From assembly GCA_949372755.1 (NCBI GenBank), contig CASIBO010000002.1, positions 679,217 through 743,216 of the forward strand: a DNA stretch of 64,000 nt. The letters are read 5' to 3'. The notes under the pieces are model-generated. The model was given only the letters and a program-made list of their open reading frames with translations, had not been told where the DNA came from and ran no database searches. Positions 45,491-54,744 of this stretch are shown piece by piece (within the stretch, counting starts at the first letter, position 1; each line of letters starts with the position of its first letter). This DNA is from UBA9926 sp018645765. GTDB taxonomy: Bacteria > Pseudomonadota > Gammaproteobacteria > Pseudomonadales > Azotimanducaceae. The translations under genes and the position numbers were made by a program.

Positions 45491-47581
45491 ATGACAGACT
45501 TAAGCCTATATAGAAATATTGGAATCTTTGCCCATGTTGATGCGGGCAAAACCACCACCACAGAAAGAATCCTGAACATTACCGGGAAGATCCACAAGAT
45601 TGGTGAGGTGCATGATGGTGCGGCAACCACCGACTTTATGGATCAGGAGCAGGAGCGCGGCATCACCATTCAGTCTGCTGCAACCACCACCTTTTGGAAA
45701 GATCACCGGCTGAACATCATTGATACACCGGGCCACGTTGACTTTACGATTGAGGTGTATCGGTCTTTGAAGGTTTTAGATGGTGGGGTGGGCGTCTTCT
45801 GTGGGTCAGGGGGCGTTGAGCCGCAGTCTGAAACCAACTGGCGATATGCCAACGAATCGGAAGTTGCCCGCATTATCTTTGTGAATAAGCTAGACCGTAT
45901 GGGGGCTGACTTCTACCGAGTGGTCGATCAGGTCCGCACCGTTCTGGCAGCGAATCCTTTGGTGATGACGCTGCCCATCGGGACTGAAGAGCATTTCAAG
46001 GGTGTGGTTGATGTGCTCATGCAAAAGGCGTACATCTGGGATGATTCGGGCGATCCCTTGAAGTACGAAGTGTCTGATACCCCTGAGGACATGGTGGATC
46101 TGGTTGCAGAGTATCGTGAAAAGTTGATCGAAGCGGCCATCGAGATGGACGAAGACCTCATGATGTCCTATCTGGAAGATGGCGCAGAGCCTTCCATTGA
46201 CGATCTCAAGCGATGTATTCGCTTGGGCACAATTGGGCTGAACTTCTTCCCAACCTATTGCGGTTCCGCATTCAAGAACAAGGGCGTTCAGAATATCTTA
46301 GATGCTGTCGTTGACTACTTACCGAATCCAACGGAAGTTGAGCCCCAAGAAGAAGTCGACATAGAGGGTAACCCAACGGGTGGGTTGGCAGAGGTTGACG
46401 TCAATAAGCCGTTGCGTGCGCTTGCGTTTAAGATAATGGATGATCGGTTCGGCGCGCTCACCTTCACGCGAATTTATTCAGGAAAATTGAAGAAGGGCGA
46501 TACGGTCCTGAATACCTTTACGGGTAAAACCGAACGGATCAGCCGGATTGTTGAGATGCATGCCGATGAGCGGATCGAGCGAGATTCAGCAGAAGCGGGT
46601 GATATCGTTGCACTGATTGGTCTTAAGAATACCCAAACGGGACATACACTTGCCGATCAAAAGAACCCCGCAACCCTCGAGCCTATGGTTTTTCCGGAGC
46701 CTGTTATTTACATCGCGATTTCACCCAAAGATAAGGGCGGTGCTGAAAAGATGGGGCTGGCGTTATCGAAAATGATTCAAGAAGACCCGTCGTTTCATAT
46801 GGAAACGGATCAAGAGTCGGGTGAGACGATTATCAAAGGTATGGGCGAGTTACATCTGGATATTAAGGTTGACATCCTTCGACGAACCCACGGTGTTGAT
46901 GTGGTTGTCGGCAAGCCTTTGGTCGCCTATCGAGAGACGATTACCCAGCGCGTCGAAGACAGCTATACCCATAAAAAGCAATCGGGCGGCTCGGGTCAGT
47001 TTGCAAAAATCGACTACGCGGTTGAGCCGGCAGAAGCAGGTACAGGGTATATCTTCGAATCGGTTGTCACCGGGGGCAACGTGCCGCGAGAGTTCTGGCC
47101 AGCGGTCGAGAAGGGCTTTCGAGTCTGCCTTGAGGAAGGTCCGCTTGCAGGGTACCCCTGTTTGGATGTGAAGTTGACGTTGATTGATGGTGCTTTCCAC
47201 GCTGTTGACTCGTCCGCGATTGCTTATGAGCTTGCCTCCAGGGCTGCATATCGGCAAACGATGCCCAAGGCGGCGCCTCAAATTATGGAGCCCATCATGA
47301 AAATCGATGTGTTCACGCCAGAAGACCATGTGGGTGACGTAATTGGTGACTTGAACCGTCGTCGCGGCATGATCCAAGGGCAAGAGCCTGGCCCGACGGG
47401 TGTTCGGGTAAAGGCCTCAGCGCCGCTATCTGAAATGTTTGGATATATTGGTGACCTTCGAACAATGACCTCAGGCCGCGGTCAGTTTTCGATGGAGTTC
47501 AGTCATTATGATCCAACGCCCAGGAATGTCGCTGAAGATGTTATTAAAGATGCCAAAGAGCGCAAAGCGGCCAAAGGTTAA
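45491..47581 (+). CDS. fusA2: elongation factor G, EF-G2 type
   Basis: A 696-residue translational GTPase. The G1 loop AHVDAGKTT is at about residues 13-21, the switch region near ERGITIQSAATTT, DTPGH near residue 79 and NKLD near residue 135. Domains II-V of EF-G follow to the end (YDPTPRNVAEDVIKDAK...). The N-terminus LYRNIGIFAHVDAGKTTTTERIL and the insert at residues about 160-250 resemble the second EF-G paralogue of Vibrio and Pseudomonas rather than the str-operon copy. It stands alone, without rpsL, rpsG or tuf. The role may be ribosome recycling or stress translation; this is inference. Confidence 0.9.
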   Translation: MTDLSLYRNIGIFAHVDAGKTTTTERILNITGKIHKIGEVHDGAATTDFMDQEQERGITIQSAATTTFWKDHRLNIIDTPGHVDFTIEVYRSLKVLDGGVGVFCGSGGVEPQSETNWRYANESEVARIIFVNKLDRMGADFYRVVDQVRTVLAANPLVMTLPIGTEEHFKGVVDVLMQKAYIWDDSGDPLKYEVSDTPEDMVDLVAEYREKLIEAAIEMDEDLMMSYLEDGAEPSIDDLKRCIRLGTIGLNFFPTYCGSAFKNKGVQNILDAVVDYLPNPTEVEPQEEVDIEGNPTGGLAEVDVNKPLRALAFKIMDDRFGALTFTRIYSGKLKKGDTVLNTFTGKTERISRIVEMHADERIERDSAEAGDIVALIGLKNTQTGHTLADQKNPATLEPMVFPEPVIYIAISPKDKGGAEKMGLALSKMIQEDPSFHMETDQESGETIIKGMGELHLDIKVDILRRTHGVDVVVGKPLVAYRETITQRVEDSYTHKKQSGGSGQFAKIDYAVEPAEAGTGYIFESVVTGGNVPREFWPAVEKGFRVCLEEGPLAGYPCLDVKLTLIDGAFHAVDSSAIAYELASRAAYRQTMPKAAPQIMEPIMKIDVFTPEDHVGDVIGDLNRRRGMIQGQEPGPTGVRVKASAPLSEMFGYIGDLRTMTSGRGQFSMEFSHYDPTPRNVAEDVIKDAKERKAAKG

Positions 47582-47657
47582 ATCTTGGTGCTTATCAACC
47601 GACCGCGCGCCTGCTCGGTCGAAGATCTAATACACAAGGGGAGCGGGCACTACGCGG

Positions 47658-47834
47658 ATGAATGGGCCAGCGATTGAAAGCATTGAATCGCCCTGTATCG
47701 GCGTTTGCGCCCTGGATGGGCTTATCTGTCTTGGTTGTGGGCGATCCGTCGACGAGATTGAGGCTTGGGCGCAGGCCTCGACGGCTGAGCGAGCCGCTAT
47801 CCTTCTGCGTATCAAGGCGGGTTTGACCGGTTGA
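47658..47834 (+). CDS. DUF1289 family small protein
   Basis: A 58-residue frame typical of the DUF1289 family. The Cys-rich signature is clear: SPCIGVCALDGLICLGCGR, followed by SVDEIEAWA and an AERAAILLRI helix. Four cysteines could bind a metal. AAGGGGAG lies 14 bases upstream, a rather long spacing. It follows fusA2 by 76 bases. Confidence 0.85.
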   Translation: MNGPAIESIESPCIGVCALDGLICLGCGRSVDEIEAWAQASTAERAAILLRIKAGLTG

Positions 47835-48660
47835 TGCGGTAATCGATGGGGATGCCGTCAGGCTGTTCGAGTTAACGCGTCTTGGCGCGATCTCTAGAAG
47901 CAGTTCAACACATGCCGTTCAAGGGCTGCAGACAAAATAATTTAAGAATCAGTTTCGTTTGAGAGACGCGCGGGTAAGGCCTGCCGGCTTGGGCGGCGCG
48001 TCTTACGCCTACGGTGTTTTTACATTCAATGTCGCTCATTGCGTTCGACTCAACGTTTACCGGTTAATTGATCGCGTAGGCCGGCGCGCGGCAGAACTTG
48101 CTGAGGGAGGTATTTTAGTTGCTCAGACAGATCGCAAGCATGCCCCTGCCGGGTTTCAGGCGGTGCCAGCGGATGGTTTGCTTGTGATCATGAACGCTAA
48201 AGGTCTTGATGGTTCTTGGCTCGCCTTTGAACAGGCTGCGCACGGGGGTTGCGTGCCCAGAGAAACGTTTAGGGCGTTGCAGGTAGTATAGACGGCCGAT
48301 TTAGTAAAAGAGATTTCTATTTCTGGTTGTACGCAGTGTCAGTTTAAAGTCTGTACCGCGCCGGAAGTTTGGCAATAATAGCCCCGTTTTGTCATCGGTT
48401 GAACGCTCTCTCATTGGGGGTTGGTTGCCAAATGTCTTGATCGTCTTAATCGGGCCGCCTTCAAGTGCGCAGGGTATCAAGAGCGCTGAAAGACCGATAA
48501 AAATGTTACTTCAATCATCAAGATCCTTTTCCATGGAACAAAAAATCATAATATTATTATTTTGATAGTATCTGATCCAATGTGACAAAAAGAGGCGCAG
48601 GTTACCCTTTTTGAACTCATAATAGTTAACGACTAGGTTACTGTCGCTTGATTCAATAAG
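47835..48660. other. gene-poor region between DUF1289 and AraC-type genes
   Basis: An open frame of 110 codons at 47959-48291 has no recognisable domain or good ribosome site and is not called. Near 48542-48563 there is an A/T palindrome centred on ATAATATTAT (flanks AAAA/TTTT, one mismatch). Nothing else is seen. Confidence 0.4.
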
Positions 48661-49728
48661 ATGGTTGGGATCAGGGGTCTAAAGCGTTGCTTGGACAATA
48701 AAGCTTTTGGTCAAAGCATGGCTGTGAATACGGGATTTGGTTGCAATATGTCGGACAGTGATGGATCTAATAACAATTGGTATTTTGGTCCTTCCGTCAT
48801 TGCGTTAGGCGCTTTATCGAAAAGGTTAGGTCACCCCGTGGCGTGGTTTGACCGAGTGTCACGTTCGTCATCGATCGATGGGTTGCCTGAAAGGATCAGT
48901 CAACACGATTTCAATGCGCTGCACCAGTCGATTCAATGCCAGCTTGTGCCAGGACAATGGGGACGTTTCTGGGGTAAAGACTCGTTTCAGTATGCCCCGA
49001 CCGTCTGGACGCTGTGCGCGGCTGCGCCGACCTTTGATGAGATACTGACCTCGGGTGCACGGTTGAGCTTGCTTGACTCAAGTGCGTTTATTTTTTCGCT
49101 ACAAAAAAACTTAGAAACGGTCAGTGTCACCATCTACCCGATTGTGCCCTTAGCAGAATGGCAGCATTTGATGCTTGTGCAGCAGTTGGCATTGGGGTTT
49201 CCAACGCTGGTTGACAATCAAAAGCTGGTGCGTTCTGTGGTGCTATCGGGGCGCCCTCAAACGGTCAAGCAATTGGCTGCTTGCGAGCCGTCATCTTGTC
49301 GTGAATTAATTGGTGCGTCGGAAGTGGTATTTGATCGCGCAATTTTAGAGTTGAAAAATCCAGCTGCCAGTGAAAGCTGGGAAGTAATTACTCGATCGAT
49401 TATAGAGCCGCTCATGGCGCTGCGACTTAAGCAGCAATCCACAGCCTATCGGGTCATTAAAGTATTGATCGATCATTGCGCGGCGGGCACAGCGCTGGAC
49501 ATGGTTTCCGTTGCAATGGCGCTCCACACTGAAAAATCAACCTTACGGCGACGATTAAAGGCCGAAGGCCGATCATTCTCTCGGTTATTGGCGCAGTTTC
49601 GGGTTCAGGAGGCAGGACTTAGGCTCCTAAAAGATGACGATCTTGCTCAAATTAGCTTGAGTCTTGGGTATCAATCCGTTATTTCGCTGAGGCGGCTGCT
49701 CAAAGACGCTGGGAAGATGGCTGGGTGA
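48661..49728 (+). CDS. AraC-family transcriptional regulator
   Basis: A regulator of 355 residues: an N-terminal AraC ligand-binding-like region of the OruR/PobR type (about residues 40-220) and a C-terminal DNA-binding domain (VSVAMALHTEKSTLRRRLKAEGRSFS). The second helix-turn-helix starts normally (ISLSLGYQSV) but the protein ends with RRLLKDAGKMAG, lacking the usual FxRxFKRWTGxSPxxYR ending. In another frame the DNA here would read RRWEDGW, resembling the lost part, so a small frameshift is possible. Starts at 48661, 48721 and 48748 are all possible. Confidence 0.75.
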   Translation: MVGIRGLKRCLDNKAFGQSMAVNTGFGCNMSDSDGSNNNWYFGPSVIALGALSKRLGHPVAWFDRVSRSSSIDGLPERISQHDFNALHQSIQCQLVPGQWGRFWGKDSFQYAPTVWTLCAAAPTFDEILTSGARLSLLDSSAFIFSLQKNLETVSVTIYPIVPLAEWQHLMLVQQLALGFPTLVDNQKLVRSVVLSGRPQTVKQLAACEPSSCRELIGASEVVFDRAILELKNPAASESWEVITRSIIEPLMALRLKQQSTAYRVIKVLIDHCAAGTALDMVSVAMALHTEKSTLRRRLKAEGRSFSRLLAQFRVQEAGLRLLKDDDLAQISLSLGYQSVISLRRLLKDAGKMAG

Positions 49729-49774
49729 TCGGAAAACGCCGCGAACGACCGGTTTACCTCGCGCAGCGTTGATG

Positions 49775-49812
49775 CCCGCATGAATAGCCTCGAGCGAGGC
49801 TATTCATGCGGG
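49775..49812. terminator. bidirectional terminator with 18-bp stem
   Basis: Left arm CCCGCATGAATAGCCTCG (49775-49792) and its exact reverse complement (49795-49812) are 2 bases apart. It lies between the convergent AraC-type gene and the aldehyde dehydrogenase, and is followed by TCTTTGT on the plus strand. Confidence 0.8.
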
Positions 49813-49824
49813 GTCTTTGTGCGT

Positions 49825-51243
49825 TCAGCCGAGCTTTTCGATGATATCGCCAAACAATTCTGTATCAGAGGGCAGCTCTTTTGATTTGGTCAGCGGTTTG
49901 GAAATCCAGGTCTCGTTGATCAGATCTCGCCAAGATATGTTGTTGTTTGTTCCGTTGCCGCCCCAAGAGCCGCAACCCAATGAAAAGGTTTGGCGCATGC
50001 CGTTCCAGAGATTGCCACTGTTCGACGCTGCTTGAGGTTGGTTGACCATCACGCGGGAGGTTCGAGTGGCGTTAGCGAGTTTCATAATATTGTCATCGCT
50101 GCTGGAATAAATACCGCAGGAGTGTCCTTGGCCTTGGTAGCTTTGAATGTTGTTGGTCAGTTCGATGGCGTGATCAAGGTCTGAGGCGCGATACAAGGCC
50201 ATAATGACCGAAAGCTTTTCGCCTGAAAACGGAAATTCAGCGCCCCAGCCTGACTCAATAACAATATAAAATTCTGTGCCCTCCGGTACTGTTAGACCGG
50301 CCATTTCTGCAATTTTACCGGCGGTTTGAGCAACAATCGTGGTATTAAAATGGCCTTCGTCATCCCAAAGAGTCTTTTGAAGCTTTTGTTTCTCTTCAGC
50401 AGTGCAGAGGTAGCCGCCCTTAGCTTGCAGTTTGGCAATCATGTCATCGTAGATCGTATCAACCAGGATGACAGAATTATCAGAAGAGCAGGAGGCCGCG
50501 AGGTCCAGCGTCTTTGACAGATGAATTTTCGTCGCCGCATCGTCTAAGTCGGCTGTGTCATCAACCGTGATGACGGCATTGCCGACGCCAACGCCCAGTG
50601 CTGGCGTCCCGCTTGAATAAGCCGCGGTCACCATTGCGCCGCCGCCGGTGGCAAGAACTCGATCGCATTGTCGCATCAGCTCATTCGTAAGTTCTAAGCT
50701 GGGGGTCTCGATGCCAATAACAAGATCCGCGGGCGCACCCAGCTTTTCGAGGGCAGCGCGCATGAGATCGCAGATTTTCTTATTGGTCAGTTTGGCTCTT
50801 GGGTGCGGGGCCACGATAATCGCGTTCCTGCCCTTAACCGCATGAATGGCTTTAATGACCGGGGTAGCCTCCGGGTTGGTCGATGGCGAAAGTGCACCAA
50901 TAACGCCCATCGGTTTTGCAATTTTGATGAGATTTCGCTCAAGGTCTTCTTCAAGGATGCCGACCGACTGGTCGTGAATAATGTCCATCAGTGTCGCCCG
51001 AGTTTTTCGCTGAATCTTAAGGAATTTGCCAGCGTAATTGCCCAGTTGGGTTTCATCGACGGTGAATTGTGCGATGTCTTCGGCGACCCCAGGACGGGCA
51101 ACGGACCAGACCATGGCTCGGATCAGGTCATCCACCTGTTCTTGGGTGTAATGTTCTATAGCGTTTTGTGCTGCTCGAGAGCGTCGAATGAGCTCAGCAA
51201 TTTCTGCTGCTGGGCTAAGCGCTTGATCAGTGGTGCTGGACAT
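49825..51243 (-). CDS. CoA-acylating aldehyde dehydrogenase (sulfoacetaldehyde dehydrogenase-like)
   Basis: A 472-residue enzyme of the acylating (CoA-dependent) aldehyde dehydrogenase group. Its closest recalled relatives are SauS-type sulfoacetaldehyde dehydrogenases and EutE/AdhE N-terminal domains. The nucleotide-binding segments VIGALSPSTNPE and GGGAMVTAAYSSGTPALGVG are visible; the catalytic cysteine is probably in LAASCSSDN near residue 230. The start is the ATG at 51243 after GGAGAG; the open frame to 51414 runs through a tRNA gene and is artefactual. The convergent AraC-type regulator may control it. The substrate aldehyde remains a guess. Confidence 0.8.
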   Translation of the reverse strand: MSSTTDQALSPAAEIAELIRRSRAAQNAIEHYTQEQVDDLIRAMVWSVARPGVAEDIAQFTVDETQLGNYAGKFLKIQRKTRATLMDIIHDQSVGILEEDLERNLIKIAKPMGVIGALSPSTNPEATPVIKAIHAVKGRNAIIVAPHPRAKLTNKKICDLMRAALEKLGAPADLVIGIETPSLELTNELMRQCDRVLATGGGAMVTAAYSSGTPALGVGVGNAVITVDDTADLDDAATKIHLSKTLDLAASCSSDNSVILVDTIYDDMIAKLQAKGGYLCTAEEKQKLQKTLWDDEGHFNTTIVAQTAGKIAEMAGLTVPEGTEFYIVIESGWGAEFPFSGEKLSVIMALYRASDLDHAIELTNNIQSYQGQGHSCGIYSSSDDNIMKLANATRTSRVMVNQPQAASNSGNLWNGMRQTFSLGCGSWGGNGTNNNISWRDLINETWISKPLTKSKELPSDTELFGDIIEKLG

Positions 51244-51328
51244 AGAGACTCTCCGGAGAATTTGAATATTACGAGGGTGAAGTCTACACGGTGAAGGCGA
51301 GGCCGCCAAGAATGCAGGATGGGTGTTT

Positions 51329-51405
51329 TGGTCGGGATGGCGAGATTTGAACTCACGACCCCTGCCTCCCGAAGACAGTGCTCTACCAGGCTGAGCTACA
51401 CCCCG
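51329..51405 (-). tRNA. tRNA-Pro (anticodon CGG)
   Basis: A 77-nucleotide cloverleaf on the minus strand. The acceptor stem starts CGGGGTG and pairs with CATCCCG; the D arm contains AGCTCAGCCTGGTAGAGC; the anticodon stem CTGTC/GGCAG holds the loop TTCGGGA, giving anticodon CGG; the T loop is GTTCAAATC. The 3' CCA is encoded (51331-51329). Confidence 0.95.
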
Positions 51406-51442
51406 ACGCGGCAAAATTATAATACAACCCGGGACAGAGTGT

Positions 51443-52447
51443 TTAAGTTTGTCGGTTTACCGAAAATTCGATCAATTGTGTCAATGCGTGCTTAAACGGG
51501 CTGTCAGATAGGGCTGAGAGCGCGCTCAGGGCTTGGCTTCTTTGAGCAAGGGCTTGGTCAAGGGTGTATTGTAACCCGCCAGCGGTGTCGACAGCCTTGA
51601 GGATAGCGGGCATCGCGTCGGTTGTGCCTGGGTTGTTGACCGCGGATCGGATCAACGCGGCATCTTGTTCTGAGCCTTGCCTGAGCGCCACGATGAGTGG
51701 CAGTGTCATCTTGCCTTCTGCCAGGTCGTCGCCAATATTTTTGCCAAGTTCACAGGTTGTGCCGTCGTAGTCGAGGAGATCGTCCATCAGTTGAAATGCG
51801 ATACCAAGATGTTTCCCGAAGTGATTGAGCGCGCGCGCCGTGGTCGCGGGGGCATCGGCAAGGACTGAGCCGGAATGTGCAGCGACTTCAAATAACAAGG
51901 CCGTTTTTCGGTAGATCACCTCCTGATAAATCGCTTCCGTAATCTCTGGATCGCGGAGATACATGAGTTGCTGTACCTCACCTTCAGCAATGCCATTTGT
52001 GGCTTTGGACAGCAGAGTCATAACGTCAAGGTTGCCGATCTCAACCATCATTTCGAAGGCCCGGGAGTGCAGGAAGTCACCAACCAGCACGCTGGCAGCA
52101 TTGCCCCACGTGGCATTTGCCGTTGCTCTGCCGCGCCTGAGCGTTGAATTATCGACAACATCGTCATGGAGCAACATCGCCGTATGTAGAAATTCGATAA
52201 TGACAGCGAGCTTGATGTGCTCCGAGCCCTGATAGCCACTGGCGCGGGCCGCTAACAAGACGAGTAGTGGTCTGAGGCGCTTGCCCCCTGCTTTAATAAT
52301 GTACGCCGAGATTTCTTCAACCAAAGGGATATCGGAGTTCAAGCTTTCTATAATGAGGGCATCAACCGCCTCAAAATCTTCACGAACGGCTTCGAATATC
52401 GGTTGGAGCATGCTGGGCGGGCTTTTAGCAGGGTTTAAGAGGGCCAA
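51443..52447 (-). CDS. ispB: octaprenyl/polyprenyl diphosphate synthase
   Basis: A trans-prenyltransferase of about 330 residues that makes the isoprenoid side chain of ubiquinone. The first aspartate-rich motif is LLHDDVVDNS near residue 93 and the second LMDDLLDYDG near residue 217. The GGKRLRPLLVLLAA segment near residue 55 binds isopentenyl diphosphate. The start is 52447 or the inner ATG at 52411. The divergent arrangement with rplU-rpmA is standard in gammaproteobacteria. tRNA-Pro lies just downstream. Confidence 0.94.
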   Translation of the reverse strand: MALLNPAKSPPSMLQPIFEAVREDFEAVDALIIESLNSDIPLVEEISAYIIKAGGKRLRPLLVLLAARASGYQGSEHIKLAVIIEFLHTAMLLHDDVVDNSTLRRGRATANATWGNAASVLVGDFLHSRAFEMMVEIGNLDVMTLLSKATNGIAEGEVQQLMYLRDPEITEAIYQEVIYRKTALLFEVAAHSGSVLADAPATTARALNHFGKHLGIAFQLMDDLLDYDGTTCELGKNIGDDLAEGKMTLPLIVALRQGSEQDAALIRSAVNNPGTTDAMPAILKAVDTAGGLQYTLDQALAQRSQALSALSALSDSPFKHALTQLIEFSVNRQT

Positions 52448-52897
52448 ATGCTATGGTCAGAGGTTCCTGCCTGTCAAGGCCAAACCCGGAAATCTCGTAT
52501 TGCTATCGAGTTTGAGTTCGCTTATGATTGCGCGTCCTGAAATCGAGGTCTGCGCGAGTCGTCGTCACCCATGATTTGGACGCAATGATCGCGGCTATAA
52601 AAGCGATAGGGTTGAACGTTGTAGTCGAATGGATTGTCTTTTAAACGTTGGGCCTCGTGCTATGGCAAAAAGCCAGTGGCGCTAGAAGCGCCTTCGAAGA
52701 AGACGAACAATGCAGGCTTAGGATAGACCAGATTAGATCGCAACGGGGCAGTGTGCTGATAAGGGCCAATGAGGCCTATGAGGCGAGGGTAAACGGAAAG
52801 TTTTTCAGTAAGTTAGAAAGTCTCGAGCGTGTTAAGACCTCGCGGCATTAAAACACAGTCTCAGCAGTCGCTGGGATCAATCGTTAGGGTTAAAGAT
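52448..52897. other. divergent ispB/rplU upstream region
   Basis: A 450-base spacer with no gene recognised; an open frame extends from 52829 into rplU but is ignored. It must hold the promoters for both ispB and the ribosomal operon. No clear consensus boxes were picked out. Confidence 0.4.
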
Positions 52898-53212
52898 ATG
52901 TACGCTGTAATAGAAAGTGGTGGCAAACAACACCGGGTAGAGCCAGGGGAAGTCCTTCGACTCGAAAAAGTGAAGGCTGAAGCGGGCGAAACAATTGACT
53001 TTGATAAGGTCATGATGGTCGGTGATGGGGCCGATATTAAGATAGGGGCGCCCTATGTCGAAGGCGGCAAAGTCTCGGCAGAAGTCGTGACCCATGGCCG
53101 GCATTCGAAAATCACGATCATTAAAATGAAGCGTCGTAAGCACTACCGTCGGCAGGCAGGGCACCGTCAGTGGTATACCGAAGTGAAAATTAAAGAAATT
53201 GTTGGAGGCTAA
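52898..53212 (+). CDS. rplU: 50S ribosomal protein L21
   Basis: A 104-residue large-subunit ribosomal protein. The start MYAVIESGGKQHRVEPGE and the C-terminal KMKRRKHYRRQAGHRQ are classic L21. The start is at 52898; the open frame upstream to 52829 is not used. It is followed by rpmA after 5 bases, the standard pair, with obgE downstream. Confidence 0.97.
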   Translation: MYAVIESGGKQHRVEPGEVLRLEKVKAEAGETIDFDKVMMVGDGADIKIGAPYVEGGKVSAEVVTHGRHSKITIIKMKRRKHYRRQAGHRQWYTEVKIKEIVGG

Positions 53213-53217
53213 CAGCA

Positions 53218-53478
53218 ATGGCACATAAGAAAGCAGGCGGAAGTACCAGAAACGGACGTGATTCGGAATCAAAACGACTCGGCGTCAAGCTCTACGGTGG
53301 TCAGGTAGTACAGCCCGGCAATATCATTGTTCGACAGCGCGGAACGCGTTTTCATGCAGGCCCTAACGTGGGCTGTGGAAAAGACCACACATTGTTCGCT
53401 AAGGCAGCTGGTGTCATTCAATTCGTGACCAAAGGCCCTAAGCAACGTAAGTTTGTAACGGTGGTGGCAGAGGCCTGA
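53218..53478 (+). CDS. rpmA: 50S ribosomal protein L27
   Basis: An 86-residue ribosomal protein with the N-terminal AHKKAGGSTRNGRDS that reaches toward the peptidyl-transferase centre. GGAGG precedes the ATG. A strong terminator follows at 53495-53526, separating it from obgE. Confidence 0.97.
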   Translation: MAHKKAGGSTRNGRDSESKRLGVKLYGGQVVQPGNIIVRQRGTRFHAGPNVGCGKDHTLFAKAAGVIQFVTKGPKQRKFVTVVAEA

Positions 53479-53494
53479 TTGTCGGCCAAGGTTC

Positions 53495-53526
53495 AAAAAA
53501 CCCTGTCATTGGCAGGGTTTTTTTTT
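53495..53526 (+). terminator. rho-independent terminator after rpmA
   Basis: CCCTGTC pairs with GGCAGGG around ATT, with an A-run before and nine T's after. It is an intrinsic terminator of the plus-strand rplU-rpmA transcript, 17 bases after the stop codon. Confidence 0.9.
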
Positions 53527-53556
53527 ATCGGTAATTCGCGGTAGGGTGAAGCCATT

Positions 53557-54744
53557 ATGAGATTCGTAGACGAAGCATCTATCAGGGTGGACGCCGGTAA
53601 AGGGGGTAATGGTTGCCTTAGCTTTCGCCGTGAAAAATACATCGAGTTGGGCGGGCCAGACGGCGGTGATGGTGGTGATGGGGGCAGTGTTTATTTTAGA
53701 GGCGATGAAGCGCTCAACACCTTGGTTGATTTTAGGTTTCAACCGCAATATCGGGCTGGCACGGGTGAGTCGGGCAAGGGTAAGGATCGAACCGGTTCAA
53801 AGGGTGAAGATTTAATCGTCAGAGTGCCGCTGGGAACCAGTGTTTATGATGAAGAGACCGATGCGCTCATCGCGGAGGTAACCAAAGCGGATGAAGATTT
53901 ACTCATTGCTCGAGGCGGCTTTCATGGTCTCGGGAATGTCCGCTATAAATCTAGTACCAATCGTGCACCGCGCAAAACCTCAAATGGAACGCCCGGAGAA
54001 AGCTTTAATCTTCGGCTTGAGTTGCGGCTCATTGCAGATGTCGGATTGCTAGGGCTGCCCAACGCGGGCAAGTCTACTTTAATTAGTGTCGTGTCCGAGG
54101 CAAAGCCAAAAATCGCCGATTATCCTTTTACAACCTTGGTGCCGAACCTGGGTGTTGTTCGAATCGACTATAACCGGAGTTTTGTGATTGCGGATGTGCC
54201 AGGTCTCATCGAAGGCGCCTCTGAGGGCGCAGGCCTTGGTATTCAATTCCTCAAGCATCTGTCCCGAACCCGCGTACTGTTGCATTTAGTGGATGTTGCG
54301 CCGGCAGATGGCAGTGATCCGCTTGAAAACTTTAAAGCCATCGAGCGAGAAGTGGCGCAATACAGCCCAGCGATTGCGCAAAAGCCGCGATGGCTAGTGC
54401 TCTCTAAAAGCGACTTGGTATCAGCCGATGTGCTCGCTGAATTGCAAGTGAGGCTTTTGTCTGAGAGCAGTTTGGTTGAGAAGTGTTATGCGATTTCAGC
54501 GGTGACGCAAACTGGGCTTCAGCCGTTGTTGCATGGTTTGGGTGATCACTTTGCGAGTCTGGATGCAGCGCGTCAGCAGGCCGAGGAAAGTCTTGATAAG
54601 GCGGCCGGACAGGATGCCCATAACTATTCGAAAATGCTTCGAGATGCTCGGCTTAGGCGCCGACAAGGTCTGGATGATGAGGAAGATCTCGAGCTCGATG
54701 ACTTTGATGACACCAGCGATGTGGTGGTGCATTACGAGCCATGA
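53557..54744 (+). CDS. obgE: GTPase ObgE/CgtA
   Basis: A 395-residue ribosome-associated GTPase. The glycine-rich Obg fold occupies residues 1-158 (VDAGKGGNGCLSF, GGPDGGDGGDGGSV), followed by the G domain with GLPNAGKST near residue 166 and DVPGLIEGA near residue 211. The acidic C-terminal tail (EEDLELDDFDD) is typical. The stop overlaps the proB start by ATGA. Confidence 0.97.
   Translation: MRFVDEASIRVDAGKGGNGCLSFRREKYIELGGPDGGDGGDGGSVYFRGDEALNTLVDFRFQPQYRAGTGESGKGKDRTGSKGEDLIVRVPLGTSVYDEETDALIAEVTKADEDLLIARGGFHGLGNVRYKSSTNRAPRKTSNGTPGESFNLRLELRLIADVGLLGLPNAGKSTLISVVSEAKPKIADYPFTTLVPNLGVVRIDYNRSFVIADVPGLIEGASEGAGLGIQFLKHLSRTRVLLHLVDVAPADGSDPLENFKAIEREVAQYSPAIAQKPRWLVLSKSDLVSADVLAELQVRLLSESSLVEKCYAISAVTQTGLQPLLHGLGDHFASLDAARQQAEESLDKAAGQDAHNYSKMLRDARLRRRQGLDDEEDLELDDFDDTSDVVVHYEP

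Noticed and set aside
47959..48291. 110-codon open frame
   Set aside because: No family recognised, no ribosome site; surrounding region looks non-coding.
49825..51243. Gamma-glutamyl phosphate reductase (proA), expected near proB
   Set aside because: The sequence matches acylating aldehyde dehydrogenases and lacks ProA features.
51243..51414. 57-residue N-terminal extension of the aldehyde dehydrogenase
   Set aside because: It runs through the tRNA-Pro gene, and the ATG at 51243 has a good ribosome site.
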